Assembly: GCA_036971615.1 (NCBI GenBank)
Contig: JAYKKR010000001.1
Span: 3,782,001-3,846,000, forward strand
Reading direction: 5' to 3'
DNA length: 64,000 nucleotides
From: Amyloporia xantha
Lineage: Eukaryota; Basidiomycota; Agaricomycetes; Polyporales; Adustoporiaceae
Position numbers and translations under genes: made by a program. The number at the start of each line of letters is the position of its first letter. Within the stretch, counting starts at the first letter, position 1. Shown here in pieces: positions 44,559 to 57,100 of this stretch. Below the pieces are notes generated by a model that was not told where the DNA came from, did no database searches, and saw only the letters and a program-made list of their open reading frames with translations.

Positions 44559-46685
44559 ATGAACGACGCTCAGTTCAGAGAAATACAGCGTAGAATGGTG
44601 AAAAATCCCAAGAGCGCAAGTGTTATGTTTCGGTAGACACAAGTCCGTACACCTCTGATTGTGCATTCTGTCGCGTGTCGAATGCGTATACAGGTTCTGG
44701 CAGCCGCTCGCAGGGGATCACCACCAGAAAACTGTGTTCTGAGCAACAAATGGCATGAGGTTCCAGGGCTAATTTCTCCCGAAGACGCACTGGATGTGTT
44801 TCTCCATCATCTAGAGGAAGATCGTGTTCCCCGGTCGATGAACGAGCAATTCTCCGAACCAGCCAATCTCGCTTTCACAGCCGTCCTAGGCCTCAGCAAA
44901 GTTGGTCCGTATCTGGAACAGAGGCCACATCTTCTTGTTCGAGTCGCGAACGCATGGAGTGGGATATTTAAATGGAGTGTGTTCCTGTTTTCTGGGAGGG
45001 TAGAGGGGTTGCAGAAAGACGACAGACGAAGAAGAGCCTCTCTCGACGTTATCTCCGCCTGCTGGTATGCCATTGGCCAGCGCGATATGATTCGGGAGGC
45101 CATGATCCGTACACCAGCCACTCTCGAAATTGCGACAAGATGTTGGCTGGAGGAGGACGATGGGCCAATACCTTCCAACATGAACGCTCCGGTTGGCACC
45201 TGTGTACTTGGTAACCTCCTCAAGTACGCGACTTTTGACCAACTCGACCGGCTCCTCAAGGCAGCTGGTAATAAGGCAGATGAGATTGCTAAGCTGGCTC
45301 TTTCACGTTTGCGAAACGCGGTGAAAAAGCGGCCTCTCAATCCTGTTCATCTTACCATGTACCTTGACTTCATCAATTCTCTATCTCGATCGGCAAAACA
45401 TCCTCTTCGCTATGCGCTACTTGGTGCCAATGTGATTTGGATCGTTACAAACACTCTTGTCACTATCTCCACTGCGATCAACAATACCCAGGACCTCGGT
45501 TTTCTGGACGCGATGGTATCCGGTTTTGGATACCTCTCTAACTGTCTCGACTCCACAGATGGGTTCACTTGGGTCTCACAGTCCGTAGGGGCGGGCCTTC
45601 TGCACGCGTTCACCGATTGCAGTCCGCACTTTTCGAAGCTGGATGCCGACGATCTCGAAATGATCCTCCGTATTGTTGATGACATTGTTCCACGGTATCT
45701 TGTCTATCGGACCGTCATAGAGGCCGTGGATGGTTCGATGGTGAAAATCGATCGCAGCCCGCAGAAGACTCGGGTCATGGCCAGTGTTGCGAAGGACGTA
45801 TGGACCGAATTCTCCGCGCTTACCCGCGACAGAGTTGTCATACTCAAGCAGGCTGATGTCATGAAAGGCCAGCATATCATTTGCGACAATGTCAAAGTAT
45901 GTATGCAGTTATTAGGCATTGGTGCAGACGCTAATTTGGCCAGCAGTGTCAAAAAGCGGGCACCAAAGAGGAGGTAAGGAGGTGCTCGGCATGTCTAACA
46001 ACCTTTTACTGCTCGAAGGTCAGTATTCTCCTACGATAAGTTATACCACCTCTGAGGTTTGTGGAAAGGAATGTCAAACCACAGCTTGGAAAGAGGGTGA
46101 TCACCGAACGACGTGTAAAATGAAACAACGAGAGCGAACGGGTATGTGCTGCACGATTTCGTTTTACTAACACTAGCTGAAATTTCCGGGTTTATAGAGG
46201 GAAAATCTGCCTCAATGCACAAACGCGATGTGGCATTTTTTCACAGCTTATCTATGAGCACCGCGCGCAAAGATTTGCCGCGACTGCGGCGTATTGCCAA
46301 AGATGACTTCGGGTCCATTCCCCAGTCCCGCCTTGTAATCTGCATCGACTTCTCTGTAATGCCCACCAATTTCACATTGAAGCCCCTCGAAACTTACGAC
46401 ACCGGTCCTACGTGCGGTTCAGCCAACGCTGAAGCTCGTAACGATGCTCTCTTGGAGAGGGTCAAGGAGAATCCAGACAAGTATACCTTGATTGAATCCA
46501 GGATCGCCTGCGGACAGAGCTTGCAGTGCGTTTTGACGTTGGCGACTGGTACATTCTGGACCTGCGACAGCGAGATGTTGGATGACAAGACACTCTTCGA
46601 GGACTCATTAGTGGTCCTACATGACCTGCTGAAGCGCTTCGAAAGTGAGGCTGGGAGGACTCCGCTATTGCACGATCTCTCGTAG
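44559..46685 (+). CDS. MYND-finger protein of the mushroom type
   Basis: Exons 44559-44632, 44714-45896, 45944-46018, 46069-46141 and 46198-46685; 630 residues. The N-terminal 420 residues are alpha-helical without a named domain. Residues about 415-470 carry a MYND zinc finger assembled over three exons: CDNVKQCQ, then RRCSACLTTFYCSKECQ, then WKEGDHRTTC. After it comes a domain with RLVICIDFSVMPTNFTLKPL and a helical C terminus. Such proteins form a large family in Agaricomycetes; function is unknown beyond likely protein-protein binding by MYND. The first exon (MNDAQFREIQRRMVKNPKS) is the least certain: an alternative is to start in the long exon frame at 44661. Confidence 0.8.
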
Positions 46686-47436
46686 CGTACCTAGCGGACC
46701 GGACACGGAATGCTCTTCAACAGCCCCTTGCGTACATTTGGAATGGAATCTCTATGCTGTACTGTTACATAGTGAGTCGGTATTTTCTTTCTAAATGCAA
46801 ACTACATGTATCAGAATATAGGTTACTAAATATTCGTCCTAGTTTGGTCAGATTATCTAGGAAATGTTGCCATCCCTGCCATAGAGCAATAAGAACTTGT
46901 ATTCCCAGGCAGTGAAATACAGAGTCGAACGGCTAGTGATCTATATTGATCAAGTAGCGAAGGCTACAGCAACGATGTTTTGATAGACCAGTCAAGGAAC
47001 TGGTTGAGCGGCACATCATACCTGTACATTGTCATGCGAAGGGCTGTGATAGTAACTGTATCTAATTCACGGCCTCCACGCACCGTATACGTGACGCGTT
47101 CGAGAGTATTTAAGGCTACACGTGACCGCGATATGATATCGCGGCAACGAACCCATCTGTTTTGAGGCTTTGAATTCTGATCATAGCATCCTGCTCTTCA
47201 GAACTCCATTCCCCACACATTCGCCATTTTGAAGATTTTCCGTATCTCGGTCTGCCGCTCAAGATGGTGCGTCCTCGAACATTATGATGACAGACAGCAG
47301 CTTACAGAGCACATTGTAGGCGTTCGCCGGGAACGAGCAACCGGATGTCTCGCAACCTCCCATCACGCATAGTAATACTGGAGAGTTCCAGCGCGTCAGA
47401 GGCGACATTATCCAAACACCATACACTCGTAGGGAC
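46686..47436. other. intergenic, nothing recognisable
   Basis: AT-rich 3' flank of the MYND gene and promoter side of the F-box gene, with short ORFs only. Confidence 0.5.
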
Positions 47437-48918
47437 ATGGGTCATTTCCCACTGGACATCCTCATCTCCATATTCCAGAGAGTCTATGACATGTCACGCA
47501 CGGCACATGGCGCGTGGTTTGACTTTGACTCGGATGGAGAACAACAGTGGCGATACATCTCTGTAACACCTTCTCATTGGCCCGAGAACGACGATCCCTT
47601 CAATCCTGCGCTGTTCCCAGAAGCGCTGGCTTCAGTGTGTGTCCACTGGAGAGAAGCCATGTCTTGTGTGTCGGTCTTCTGGACACGTTTCCTTATTGTC
47701 ATTGATGACAAGAAACCTACACCTCTGTCGACGGTCCGATCATATCTCGCCTGGTCGAAGGATCACCCTATTGACATCACAGTGTCTCGGCGACCCGACC
47801 ACTTTACGGGCCAGGATCCAGAAGAGCGAGGACGCGTCGCCGCCGTCATGGCCTTGCTTTATCCTCATCATGCGCGCTGGCGGAGTCTCCGCATTAAGGT
47901 GTTACACGAAGCATCACTTCCGCGATTCGGTGTCGACATGCCCAACAGCGATCCCTGTACCCATTTAGTGGAGCTCCGCATGACGTGTGCGCTTCAGGAT
48001 GGTCCGCCGACGCCTCCCCGGGCAGAATTTCTGGTTCACCCACTCGATACCCCCATACTGGAGACGTTAGAATGTACCGGTATGGCGTTTCGGGAGGCGC
48101 ACTTGACCGCTCTAACGCAACCGTCCTCACTTCGATGTCTTACCATCTCCGGATACGGATCACATCACGAACCCTTCCCAGTGCGAGACTTGGCCCAACG
48201 CATAGGCGAACTGCAACTCTCATTATTGTATCTACGAGACCTCGACTTGGACTGCTCCTATGACGGTCCATCCACCCATGTCCAACCGAGCATAGAAAGC
48301 GTGACGTTCGAAGGGATTCACGGGGAGGTCTTGAACGAGTTTGGGAGGCTCTTGTACACTTGGTCTGCCTTTCTCACGGTCGAGCGGTGTACGGCGCCTA
48401 GACCGATTATACTGGGAAGGACGGTTGAACTTCGCCTGATAGACATACAGGGTTCAGACGATGTGTTCTTCCTTCTGGCTGCCACGGGTGAAGGATGTGC
48501 AAGCGTGTCCCTCTACAATTGTAGCGGCCTCGACGACAGTGTGTTAGACAAGTTTAAAAAGCAAGTTGAAGGACCGGAGGGCGAAATCGAATGGATATGC
48601 TCCACCATGGACAGTCTCGACATCATAGAATGCACAGGGTTTACGACCGGTGCCCTCAGGGGGATGGTAAAGGCTCGCCGTTCTGTGCACGCGAACACAG
48701 GTTTCGTCGACGATCTTGATCCGCATCATGTTGTAACCTCGCTTCGATATCTCAATGTGCGGGGATGTGGAGAGCTTTCCCCTGCTGATCAGGTGTGGTT
48801 CAATTCCAGAGTCGGTTATGTGAACTGGGATAATTGGTCCGGAGGATATGAATGGGCGAGAAATATTTTACGATGGCAGCAAATCGACTCTGACGAGACT
48901 GTCGATGTGACGCAGTAA
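47437..48918 (+). CDS. second F-box / LRR-like protein
   Basis: An uninterrupted 493-residue frame. The F box is at the very N terminus (HFPLDILISIFQRVYD, then EALASVCVHWREAMSCVSVFW), with a variable insert between its helices. The remainder contains irregular LRR-type strands (ILETLECTGMAFREAHLTAL, LRCLTISGYG, LRYLNVRGCGEL). It would act as an SCF substrate adaptor. It is not a recent duplicate of the F-box gene at 20.6-22.2 kb: the leader coiled coil is absent and the repeat part differs. An additional short upstream exon cannot be excluded. Confidence 0.75.
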   Translation: MGHFPLDILISIFQRVYDMSRTAHGAWFDFDSDGEQQWRYISVTPSHWPENDDPFNPALFPEALASVCVHWREAMSCVSVFWTRFLIVIDDKKPTPLSTVRSYLAWSKDHPIDITVSRRPDHFTGQDPEERGRVAAVMALLYPHHARWRSLRIKVLHEASLPRFGVDMPNSDPCTHLVELRMTCALQDGPPTPPRAEFLVHPLDTPILETLECTGMAFREAHLTALTQPSSLRCLTISGYGSHHEPFPVRDLAQRIGELQLSLLYLRDLDLDCSYDGPSTHVQPSIESVTFEGIHGEVLNEFGRLLYTWSAFLTVERCTAPRPIILGRTVELRLIDIQGSDDVFFLLAATGEGCASVSLYNCSGLDDSVLDKFKKQVEGPEGEIEWICSTMDSLDIIECTGFTTGALRGMVKARRSVHANTGFVDDLDPHHVVTSLRYLNVRGCGELSPADQVWFNSRVGYVNWDNWSGGYEWARNILRWQQIDSDETVDVTQ

Positions 48919-50833
48919 CCAGCGACTTGCTCACCATAGGACATGCATGTTCTGCTTGTATTTTCGACACGGGACTGGTAATATGTGTCGTAGAGTAGTC
49001 TGCACATTTCGGTGTCAGCACTTCGAACGAATGGTGATATATCCTACCTACGGTTTTTGGGGCGTGTTTTGGAGCAGGTCTTTATAGTGACCATCCCTAC
49101 CTCACTCTCAAAGGGCGCTATTTTGAGTCTGCTAACGGGAGACAAGATATATGCGCTGCAGGTGTCGAAAAATCACTTGGCTTCAAGAAGTTTGTGAATA
49201 CACGTATCGAAAATGAGTCAAATGAGGGCTCTTGCCTTCACATATTTGAAACCAGAGCTTGCTGCTCCTTGACGTAGAGATAGCCATAATGGGACCGATC
49301 TCCAGATTGTGAAAGCGGAAGCCCTTCAACACGAGAAAGGGCAGATGCCCTAGCCGTCCGAAGTGCTGACAGGTGATTCGCGTTAGGATTGAAGTGTGTA
49401 GAGGAGCTGGTGTCGAATATGATTCCTCTCCTCATGAGAGTGCCTCGAGTTGAGGATCAGACCCCTCCACACAGGCCGCCGTGGAATCCAGAAGAGCTTC
49501 TGCGTCCGGCAGGATGTCACGATCATACAAGATGTTTCCTCTGATCTCGTTATGATTCAACATCAGGATACGGGCTGCGACCTTGGACGCAAACACAATC
49601 GCAGCCGGTGCCAGAACATGTATCCAGGGCTGACATACAAGACATAAAAGAGGGGGTGGACACCTATCCGTCGACAAGTTCCAGAGTCCCAGTAAGCAGA
49701 GGCTTGTCCCGCTCCTGAAGAAGGATGAAGGAACATAGCCCGGCGGAGGTTTGGAAAGGACATGCCAGAGGATGGAGAAACACCGCACAGGATGATAGCG
49801 ACTCAGATGAGAGATTACAGTGTAAGGTGAATAATAAAAGGCAAGATCAAGTTAAACCGCTGGGAGGGCACAAGTGTCGAGATTCAACTCCTCCAAGAGC
49901 CGAGCAATATCAAACGACAAATTGAATTATTGAAAGCTCGGGAATTTTTCACAAGTTTGCCCGTGCGGATCTGCGAGGGGTCGAAGCCATTCTCAATAAC
50001 AGATACAATGGTGCTGTCCACTTATGCTGATCGCGTACAGGTTGGAAAGTGAAATAACAGCGACGAAAGAGCGCTTGAGCGTTGAGCGGTTCGTCGCTCT
50101 TGATATGTCCATTTTCTGTATGGCTATTTTCCGCACTGATACTTGCGTGGGCAATAGAAACTGCTTGGGAAAGCTGCTCTTGGTGCGCTGTATCGAACAC
50201 CTCTTTCCGGAATTGAGAAAATAGCTTAGGCTCTCCATGAAGAACGAACGTTATGTGGAAAAAGGAGCATGAACTTACAGAATATCTTGAAGCGCCCATG
50301 AGTTGAGCTATCCCCAATCCCGTGGAGCGCAGCTGCGGGGAAAATCTAGGAGTAACAACAGAGTATCCGGCATAGAATGTGAAGTAACAACAGAGTATCC
50401 GGCATAGGATGTGAAGTAACAACAGAGTATCCGGCATAGGATGTGAGGACAAGCTGCGATGTGTCTTGTGTCTCCATCATGGGCGAAATATAGGAGAATG
50501 ACCTGCAACGCATCATCAATATATTAATGAGGACAGATAGTTCCATGTCTATCAACGCATTAGTCTCATTTTACGTATATGATGAATCGACCTTGTATAC
50601 TGACTCGTATCATAGTCTTTCTATCCGTTAGGATATAAATTCCCAAGGACCAAAGAAAGAAGTTGAAGCTTCAAAGACGACGACGGCCTCGCGATATACG
50701 GAAGTCACGTGTCGCGCGTTTTTCTCGTTCATTGCTCGGTAGCGCTTGGTGCATCTTCAAACTTGGTTATCTTTACTGTGCTTTACTGTCTGGACAATAC
50801 TCGTCTCGTCTATAGTTTACACTACATCCCCAA
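48919..50833. other. 1.9-kb stretch with gene-like debris and a tandem repeat
   Basis: Two minus-strand frames (49432-49788, beginning MRCFSILWHVLSKPPP; 49949-50452, with QLRSTGLGIAQLMGASRYS) look weakly protein-like, the latter faintly like part of a membrane transporter, but neither has a motif I can name. I do not call genes. The 32-bp tandem repeat is listed separately. The right end should hold the UTP18 promoter. Confidence 0.35.
50351..50446. repeat. three tandem 32-bp repeats
   Basis: Units at 50351-50382, 50383-50414 and 50415-50446. The first differs from the other two by one base (GAATG against GGATG). The unit is not a multiple of three, so the array is unlikely to be coding. Confidence 0.9.
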
Positions 50834-52848
50834 ATGGCTAAACACGCACGGAAAAAGCAGAAGGTCGCGAAGCCTCCAGGTACAATTAACGCAGTACAAC
50901 CGCTTGGATCTGTGGGCTCCTTTGAAATCGAAGCAGGCAAAGACGACGAGGAAAGGAGACTCGAGAGTTTGGTCTTTGGAACAATATATGACCCTTCAGA
51001 GGACCCTGAGAGTAATGTGCTCGTCGTCTCTGACGACGATGAGGGACAATACAATTCCAAGGAGAAAGAATTTCAGCATCTACTAGACACAGACGTGAGC
51101 TGCAAGTTTTAGGGCACCCGTTCATTCTAATAAGCATGCCACGGTTTAGTTGTTTTTCATAGACGATGTAGCAGGCCAGCGATCGAGTACAGACCGTGGT
51201 GGACTCCCGGAACCGCCAACACCCATGTCTAACGAAAAGGAACAAGTCGAGAGTGATGACGAGGGAGCCTCTCAAAGCGAAGAGGGAGATGAAGTCCTCG
51301 CAGTTACCCGCCATTCAACTACAGGTCCCGCTTGGACGGATCCGGACGATCCCACATTACAAGTCTCACTTTCCACGGATAAACGCCGTCGAAAGCTACG
51401 CGATGCAATGTCTGAGGATGCAGTCGGAGGGAGGGAGTACGAGCGAAGGTTACGCCGACAATACGAGAAAATCAACCCGGCCCCAGACTGGGCTGCTAAT
51501 GCCCGCAAACATGCTCACCCCAAGAAAGCAAAGCGGCGAAGGTCATCATCCTCCTCCTCCTCCGTTTCCGGCTCTGAGTCGGACTCTGCCTTGCCCGACC
51601 TCCTCACTGATAGCAACGGCGTATTACGCCGTACACGAACGTCGAAATTCTTGTCCCAGGGCGTGTTGTCTATCGAGCGTTTGCGAGACGCTAATCTGTC
51701 CGCCAAGTCCGAAGGCGAAATCAAGGCAGTGAAATTTCACCCTTCACCTCAAGTCCCGGTCTTGCTGACTGCCAGCTCGGATCGACGGTTGAGGCTGTTC
51801 AATGTGTGTTTACCGTCCTTGTCTTCACTCCTCGCCTGGTTAGTCTAATCGAGGTCCGCAGATCGATGGACATACGAATCCACATCTTCAGACTGTACAC
51901 CTACCCTCCCTTCCGATTACTAGTGCTCATTTTCATCCTGGTGGTACCTCCGTGCTTCTCACAGGGCCCCGCCCATTCTATTACGTCTATGATCTCCAGT
52001 CAGGTTCCGCTCTGCGTTCCCCACGTGGTTTGTGGGGAACGACATTTGCTAATGCAAACGTAGCAGCCCAAGATGCAAGCATGGAGATATGCGCGTTTGA
52101 TCCATCTGGTGGAGTGCTAGCTGTGGCGGGACGTCGCGGGCACGTTCATCTAGTGGACTGGCGCGGAGGTCAAGGGCAGGTGGTGGGGAGCGTCAAGATG
52201 AATTCGGGTGTGAAAAGTCTCTGGTGGGCCAGTGGGAACAGTAGGGAGCTTATGAGCCTTGGGGAAGATGCGGAGGTATATGTGTGGGATGTGGGTGAGC
52301 GTCGATGTGTGAAGCGGTGGAAAGACGACGGCGGGTTTGGGAGCCGTATCATCACAGGAGACAGAGCCGGGCAATATGTTGCCACTGGGTGAGCGAGGAT
52401 TCCTGCCATCTAAACTTATGTACTGATCACCTTGTTGGCTTAGATCTCGAACAGGATTAGTAAATGTGTACGGCTCCGACGCTGCTTCCTCTTCAGGCTC
52501 AGCTGTTCCAAAACCCTTGAAGACGATCAATAACCTCACAACTAGTATCACTGCCCTCCGTTTCAACCACGATTCCCAGCTCCTTGCAATAGCAAGCAAC
52601 ACGAAAAAGGATCAAATGCGTATGGTACGTCTCTGACGAACCACTTTGTAAGCATGGTAACTGATCCACCCCTCCTACGATAGATCCACCTTCCGTCCCT
52701 GACGGCGTTCTCAAACTGGCCAACCTCAAGCACTCCTCTGGGCCATGTAACCAGCATCGATTTCTCGACCGGAAGCGAGTATGTTGCCGTCGGGAATAAT
52801 CGCGGTCGCGTCCTTTTGTACCATTTGAAAGACTTCGCAGCCCAATGA
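50834..52848 (+). CDS. UTP18: UTP18, U3 snoRNP / small-subunit processome WD40 protein
   Basis: Exons 50834-51094, 51150-51803, 51862-52388, 52444-52624 and 52684-52848; 595 residues. A basic start (MAKHARKKQKVAKPP) and acidic, disordered N-terminal third precede the segment GREYERRLRRQYEKINPAPD, which is characteristic of Utp18. Then come KRRRSSSSSSSVSGSESDS and the WD40 propeller: EIKAVKFHPSPQVPVLLTAS, RPFYYVYDLQSG, EICAFDPSGGVLAVAGRRGH, SGVKSLWWASGNSRELMSLG and the last blade GSEYVAVGNNRGRVLLYHL. Utp18 acts in the UtpB module during 18S rRNA processing in the nucleolus and docks the exosome-linked helicase Mtr4. The stop is 59 bases from the stop of TRS33. Confidence 0.95.
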
Positions 52849-52907
52849 TCACGGACATGCTCCAGTCGGTTATGGCATGTCGACGGCCAGATACATATGT
52901 AGGCTTG

Positions 52908-53882
52908 CTAAGGGCCCTTGGGAAGTCTAAGCTGGAAGCTACCTGCAGATGATATCGTCTCGGTAAGTGGGCAGGCCAAGAGGTAAGGATGGCTCACATT
53001 GTGGCAATGATGCGATCTCGGGAACGACGACAGCTTGATATCCAAGTCTAACAAGCGCACCTCGAAGGATCCCTACTGGCATCGCGACGTACTGGAAGAT
53101 GATGCATGCTCGTAGACGGTTGCTACATATACTGTGGCCAGTAACGCACCAACTTTGCTCTCCTCAACGCTTCAGCGCGTCCTTCCCAACTCGATAGTCG
53201 TGCAATCGGCTTGAACGTCTGATCCTGTAGGACATAGATTCCCTTGGCGAATATGAGGAATTTCAGGGTGTCAACCAAACGCGTGAGGTAGACATACTCT
53301 ATGGTTTGTCCGCAAATTGTCCACTTGCTTGTCCCAGCACGCTGCCCACAGGTCTTTGCATACGAATTTGACCGCATCTAAGGTATCCGAGAACAGAGGT
53401 CGATCATGACATAACCTAACGTAAGGACAATTGTTGAGAACGTGAATAATACTGGGAATGACTGGTCGATTTCACCGCTCTGCCACATTTGCGCCGACGT
53501 GCATGCCTATAGCCTCCAGGCGTGTCCTCACAGCTTCTTCTTCCTCGTCGACTGGTGCTTTGGAAACAGAGCCCCGCGAGACATTGCTACCTACCGAGTC
53601 TCTTTGCGCATCTTTGACAGAAGGCGGGACGGCCGCTGGAGGGGGAATGAGTCCGGCTTCTATCATATCTTGCTCGACCTTCTTTGTGCGGGCTGCTGCG
53701 ACTGCTGATGATGCACGTAGAGCGTTCACCGCTTCGATGAGGAAGTAATCCATGGCCGCGCCGTCCATTTGGCGAACAGGCGGGTCGGCCACAGGAGCCA
53801 AAGATGGTATTGAAGAGCTTGCGGCTATCGAGCCGGGAAGATTGGCTGAAGTGCTACTCTGGAGGGATGGCCTGGAAGACAT
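52908..53882 (-). CDS. TRS33: TRAPP complex subunit TRS33 / TRAPPC6
   Basis: Exons in transcript order: 53882-53476, 53415-53298, 53242-53150, 53091-52998 and 52942-52908; 248 residues. A Ser-rich N-terminal extension of about 40 residues precedes the core, with MDYFLIEAVNALRASSA. An extra Pro/Ser-rich insert follows, then the Bet3-like fold with GVDNLR-like segment (CWDKQVDNLRTNHRGIYVLQ), FKPIARLSSWEGRAEALRRA, MPVGILRGALVRLGYQAVVV and the end PQCSFQLRLPKGP. TRAPP is the GEF for Ypt1/Rab1 in ER-Golgi and autophagy traffic; Trs33 is a core subunit. The open frame continues upstream to 54020, but a gtaagt there suggests 5' UTR with an intron, so I start at the Met before SSRPSLQ. Divergent from UBR1 (about 270 bases). 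Confidence 0.92.
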
Positions 53883-54154
53883 GGCAGAGGTTCTGCTGCT
53901 TGAATGGTTGGAATAAGGGTCAGTGTATGACGGCGGATGAGTATTGGTCGTGGGCGTCTGAGAGAGCGAGGGTAGTACATAGCCATAACGAGCCACTCTG
54001 CAATGAATACTTACGACCACTACACTTGCTCAAAGCGCCCTTGCTCACCAATGATCTTGTGAACCGCCATTGACGTTCGGTCTAAATCTCGAATTCTATC
54101 TTACCGCCTGCACGCCTTTGTGACGGTGGAACGAGCACCTCTGGAACACAGACC

Positions 54155-57100
54155 ATGTCCACTTTATCTTCCTTGTTCCCGTCTAGATTGTTAGGATCCA
54201 TGCACTCACGCGACAGAGGTTCAGACCCGTTCTCTCGTCTTCGGTTTACTCTCGAGACGATGCCGGGTTCGCGCAAATACGTGTTCACTCCTACTACTCG
54301 CGCCGAGATCCTCTCTGAACTGTATGATGCCTTCTGGGGACCTTACGCCCATCTGTTCCTGCCCAATTCTAATTCCAGCCTTCCTCTGCATGCCGTGCTG
54401 AGCGAGGTGCAGAACGCAGCTAGCTCGCAGAGGGAGCCTCCTGTGATACCAGGACGACCGTGTGGGCATATATTCAAGAAAGGAGAGGCGTGTTTTCGCT
54501 GCAAGTGAGTCTCGTCTGTTCTTTCGCACCTTCACACGGACTCACAGCCAAATGTGCCTTCAAGAGACTGTGCCCTTGACGACAGCTGTGTGTTATGTTC
54601 GCGATGTTTTGAAGCCACCGATCATGCGGATCATAACGTCAGTTTCTTCATTGCTCAGCAGTCTGGCGGCTGTTGCGATTGCGGCGACGTCGAAGCCTGG
54701 CGAATGCCTATACACTGTCCGTACCATCCTCCGAGGCCGGAGACAACTGAGTACCTCAGTGCATTCGCCCTCAAGACGTTGCAGGCCACTCCTAGAGCAA
54801 CTGCGAGGACAATGCTTGGTCAGGATGTTCCTCCGGTCAAGGACTATCCTTACAGAGTTTCCGTACCCCCGGAGCTGCAGGATACTATGGGAAGGACCAT
54901 AGCGTATGCTCTTGACTTCGTCTTGGACACCTTGGACTACTCTCCGGATGAGACCAATCCCCCTGCGAGCGAGAGCGAGCTGCGATTACAACCTTCTGGA
55001 GACCCTGCACTGAAGGATCACTTCAGCATCATTATCTGGAATGATGACAAACATTCGTTTGAGGAGCTAACCCAGCTGCTCTGTGATATCACAAATCGGC
55101 CCCGAGATGAGGCGTCAGAAATAATCGACCGAATCGATGACCAAGGTCGCGAGGTCGTAGATATGAACAGCAGTGCTACACGTCTGTTTGAGATGGCGCA
55201 GACCATCTCGCAGATTGACTTGGGCGTCACCGTACGGAGAGCATACGACACCTTTCGCGAGCAGGTCGCAGCTGTGATCATCGAGTGGCTGCTCGACCTG
55301 ACCAGAAGCCGTCTGGGGACTGACACGTTAATCCTACGCGAAGTAGTTGCCTCTGAATTATTGTCGCCCAGGAAGATGTATTCTTTTCTACCAAGCCATG
55401 ATGTTAGCAAGATCATTGCGGACGTCCATGATCCTTCTCGGATAGACTGGATGTTTCTGTATCACACAAGGCTATGGAAGAAACCCCGGTTGAACCTGAA
55501 AGAGATTTACGCATCCCTTCTCACTTTGAGTCACGAGCATAAACTTGCAGTTGGTGAGCATCTCTATATACTAATAATGGAATGCCGAAGGGCTCACCTG
55601 TTTGCTTCTTAGCCTCGCACTTCGCAAATGTGTATCACCGGATAATTGATGCCTATCTTCTTGTGGATCGCGAGGCAGAGACATCTATCAAGTACTTTGC
55701 CCTTCAGCTCTTCACTGTTCCCTCTGTAGCCCTTTACATTGTCCGCCAACACAACATCGTATCCCGTCTGCTCTCCATCATTGCTGCCTTCTTCACAAAT
55801 CAGATACAAGAGAAGAGGATTGTATATCCTCCCAACCCTACTGCGGACATTGATGTCGACACCTTTCCGTTCAAGTCAAAACGATTCATGCCAGTCTTCA
55901 GCGACTTGCGGTACCTCTGCCATAACGAGCCAGTCCAGCAGCTGATTGCGCACAATCGGGAGTACATCACACAATTCTCGAAGACATGCCAAATCTTCAT
56001 GTGCGTGAACCCTAACAAGCGCGCTGCTGCAAGCCACGTCGAGTACGAGACGGATGCGTGGATAAGCGTGTTCAATGTGACTCTATCATTGTCTCGAGTA
56101 ATCAAGGTCTATGGTGAGGCCTTCTCCCGCTCGACCGTCGCCGAACTCGTCGCTGCAATCACCACCGTCATGCACCACATACTCATGGTATCTGCTGTTG
56201 CGGATGATCAGCGGGATGTTACTCGGTTTCCTCCTGTTCTATTCCACGAAGTGATCTTTGCGGACACGACATACCAGGTCGTTGAATTCGACGTCATGGA
56301 GGGCTGGGTCAGCTTCCATCACTCGCTGCAGTGGTTACTAGCTGAGCTCTTCAAACATGTCGACATCCTCAATGAAGATTCGCTGCGAGAGATCGGTCTG
56401 TCTAGTCTACGGGATGTCTGTTTACGCAACGCTAGCGAACAAGCCATTTTGACTATCATTGATTATCCATTACGTGGTGAGTATTATTCTCTCTTGGGGC
56501 AGACGCCTATGCCAATGTTTTCTACTCCGTAACAGTGCTCGCCATGATCGCGCAGATCCGCACAGGTCTCTGGGTCCGCAACGGGTTTGCTATACGTGGG
56601 CAACTGATGCACTATCGCGACTTTATGCTGCGAGAACTTTGTTATGACCAAGACCTTTTCATTCTACAGACGGCATTGGTGGTCTTGGATCCTGATACTG
56701 TTATCGTGAGCATGCTTGACCGCTTCCAGCTGTTGGGTTACTTCTCCGGGGCCACTCTACACCCTGTCTATGAGAATACGCATCTGCCCAGCATGGTTGA
56801 AGAACTGTTGTACATATTCATCACCATCCTGACGGAGACGGCCAGCGCCACCAAAATGCCCATGCCTGTCGCTATCAGGCGAGAGATCGTGCACGCATTG
56901 GCTGTCGGTCCGTGTACCTTCACGGACTTGACAAAGCGTGTTGCCGAGCGCATGGTGGACGACGTCTGCTTCGAGCGTGTGCTGAAGGAAGTGGCGAACT
57001 TCAAGCCTCCCGATTCAACCGCAGACTTTGGTATGTACGAATTAAAGGACGAGGTGTACGAGGAGGTCAACCCGTTCTTCTACCATTACACGCGCAACAA

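Noticed and set aside
20605..48918. Clustering of ubiquitin/NEDD8-system genes (CSN7, APC11, UBR1 and two F-box genes)
   Set aside because: They are spread over 40 kb on both strands among unrelated genes; nothing in the sequence suggests co-regulation.
50351..50446. CRISPR-like array
   Set aside because: Three contiguous 32-bp units without spacers; a plain minisatellite.
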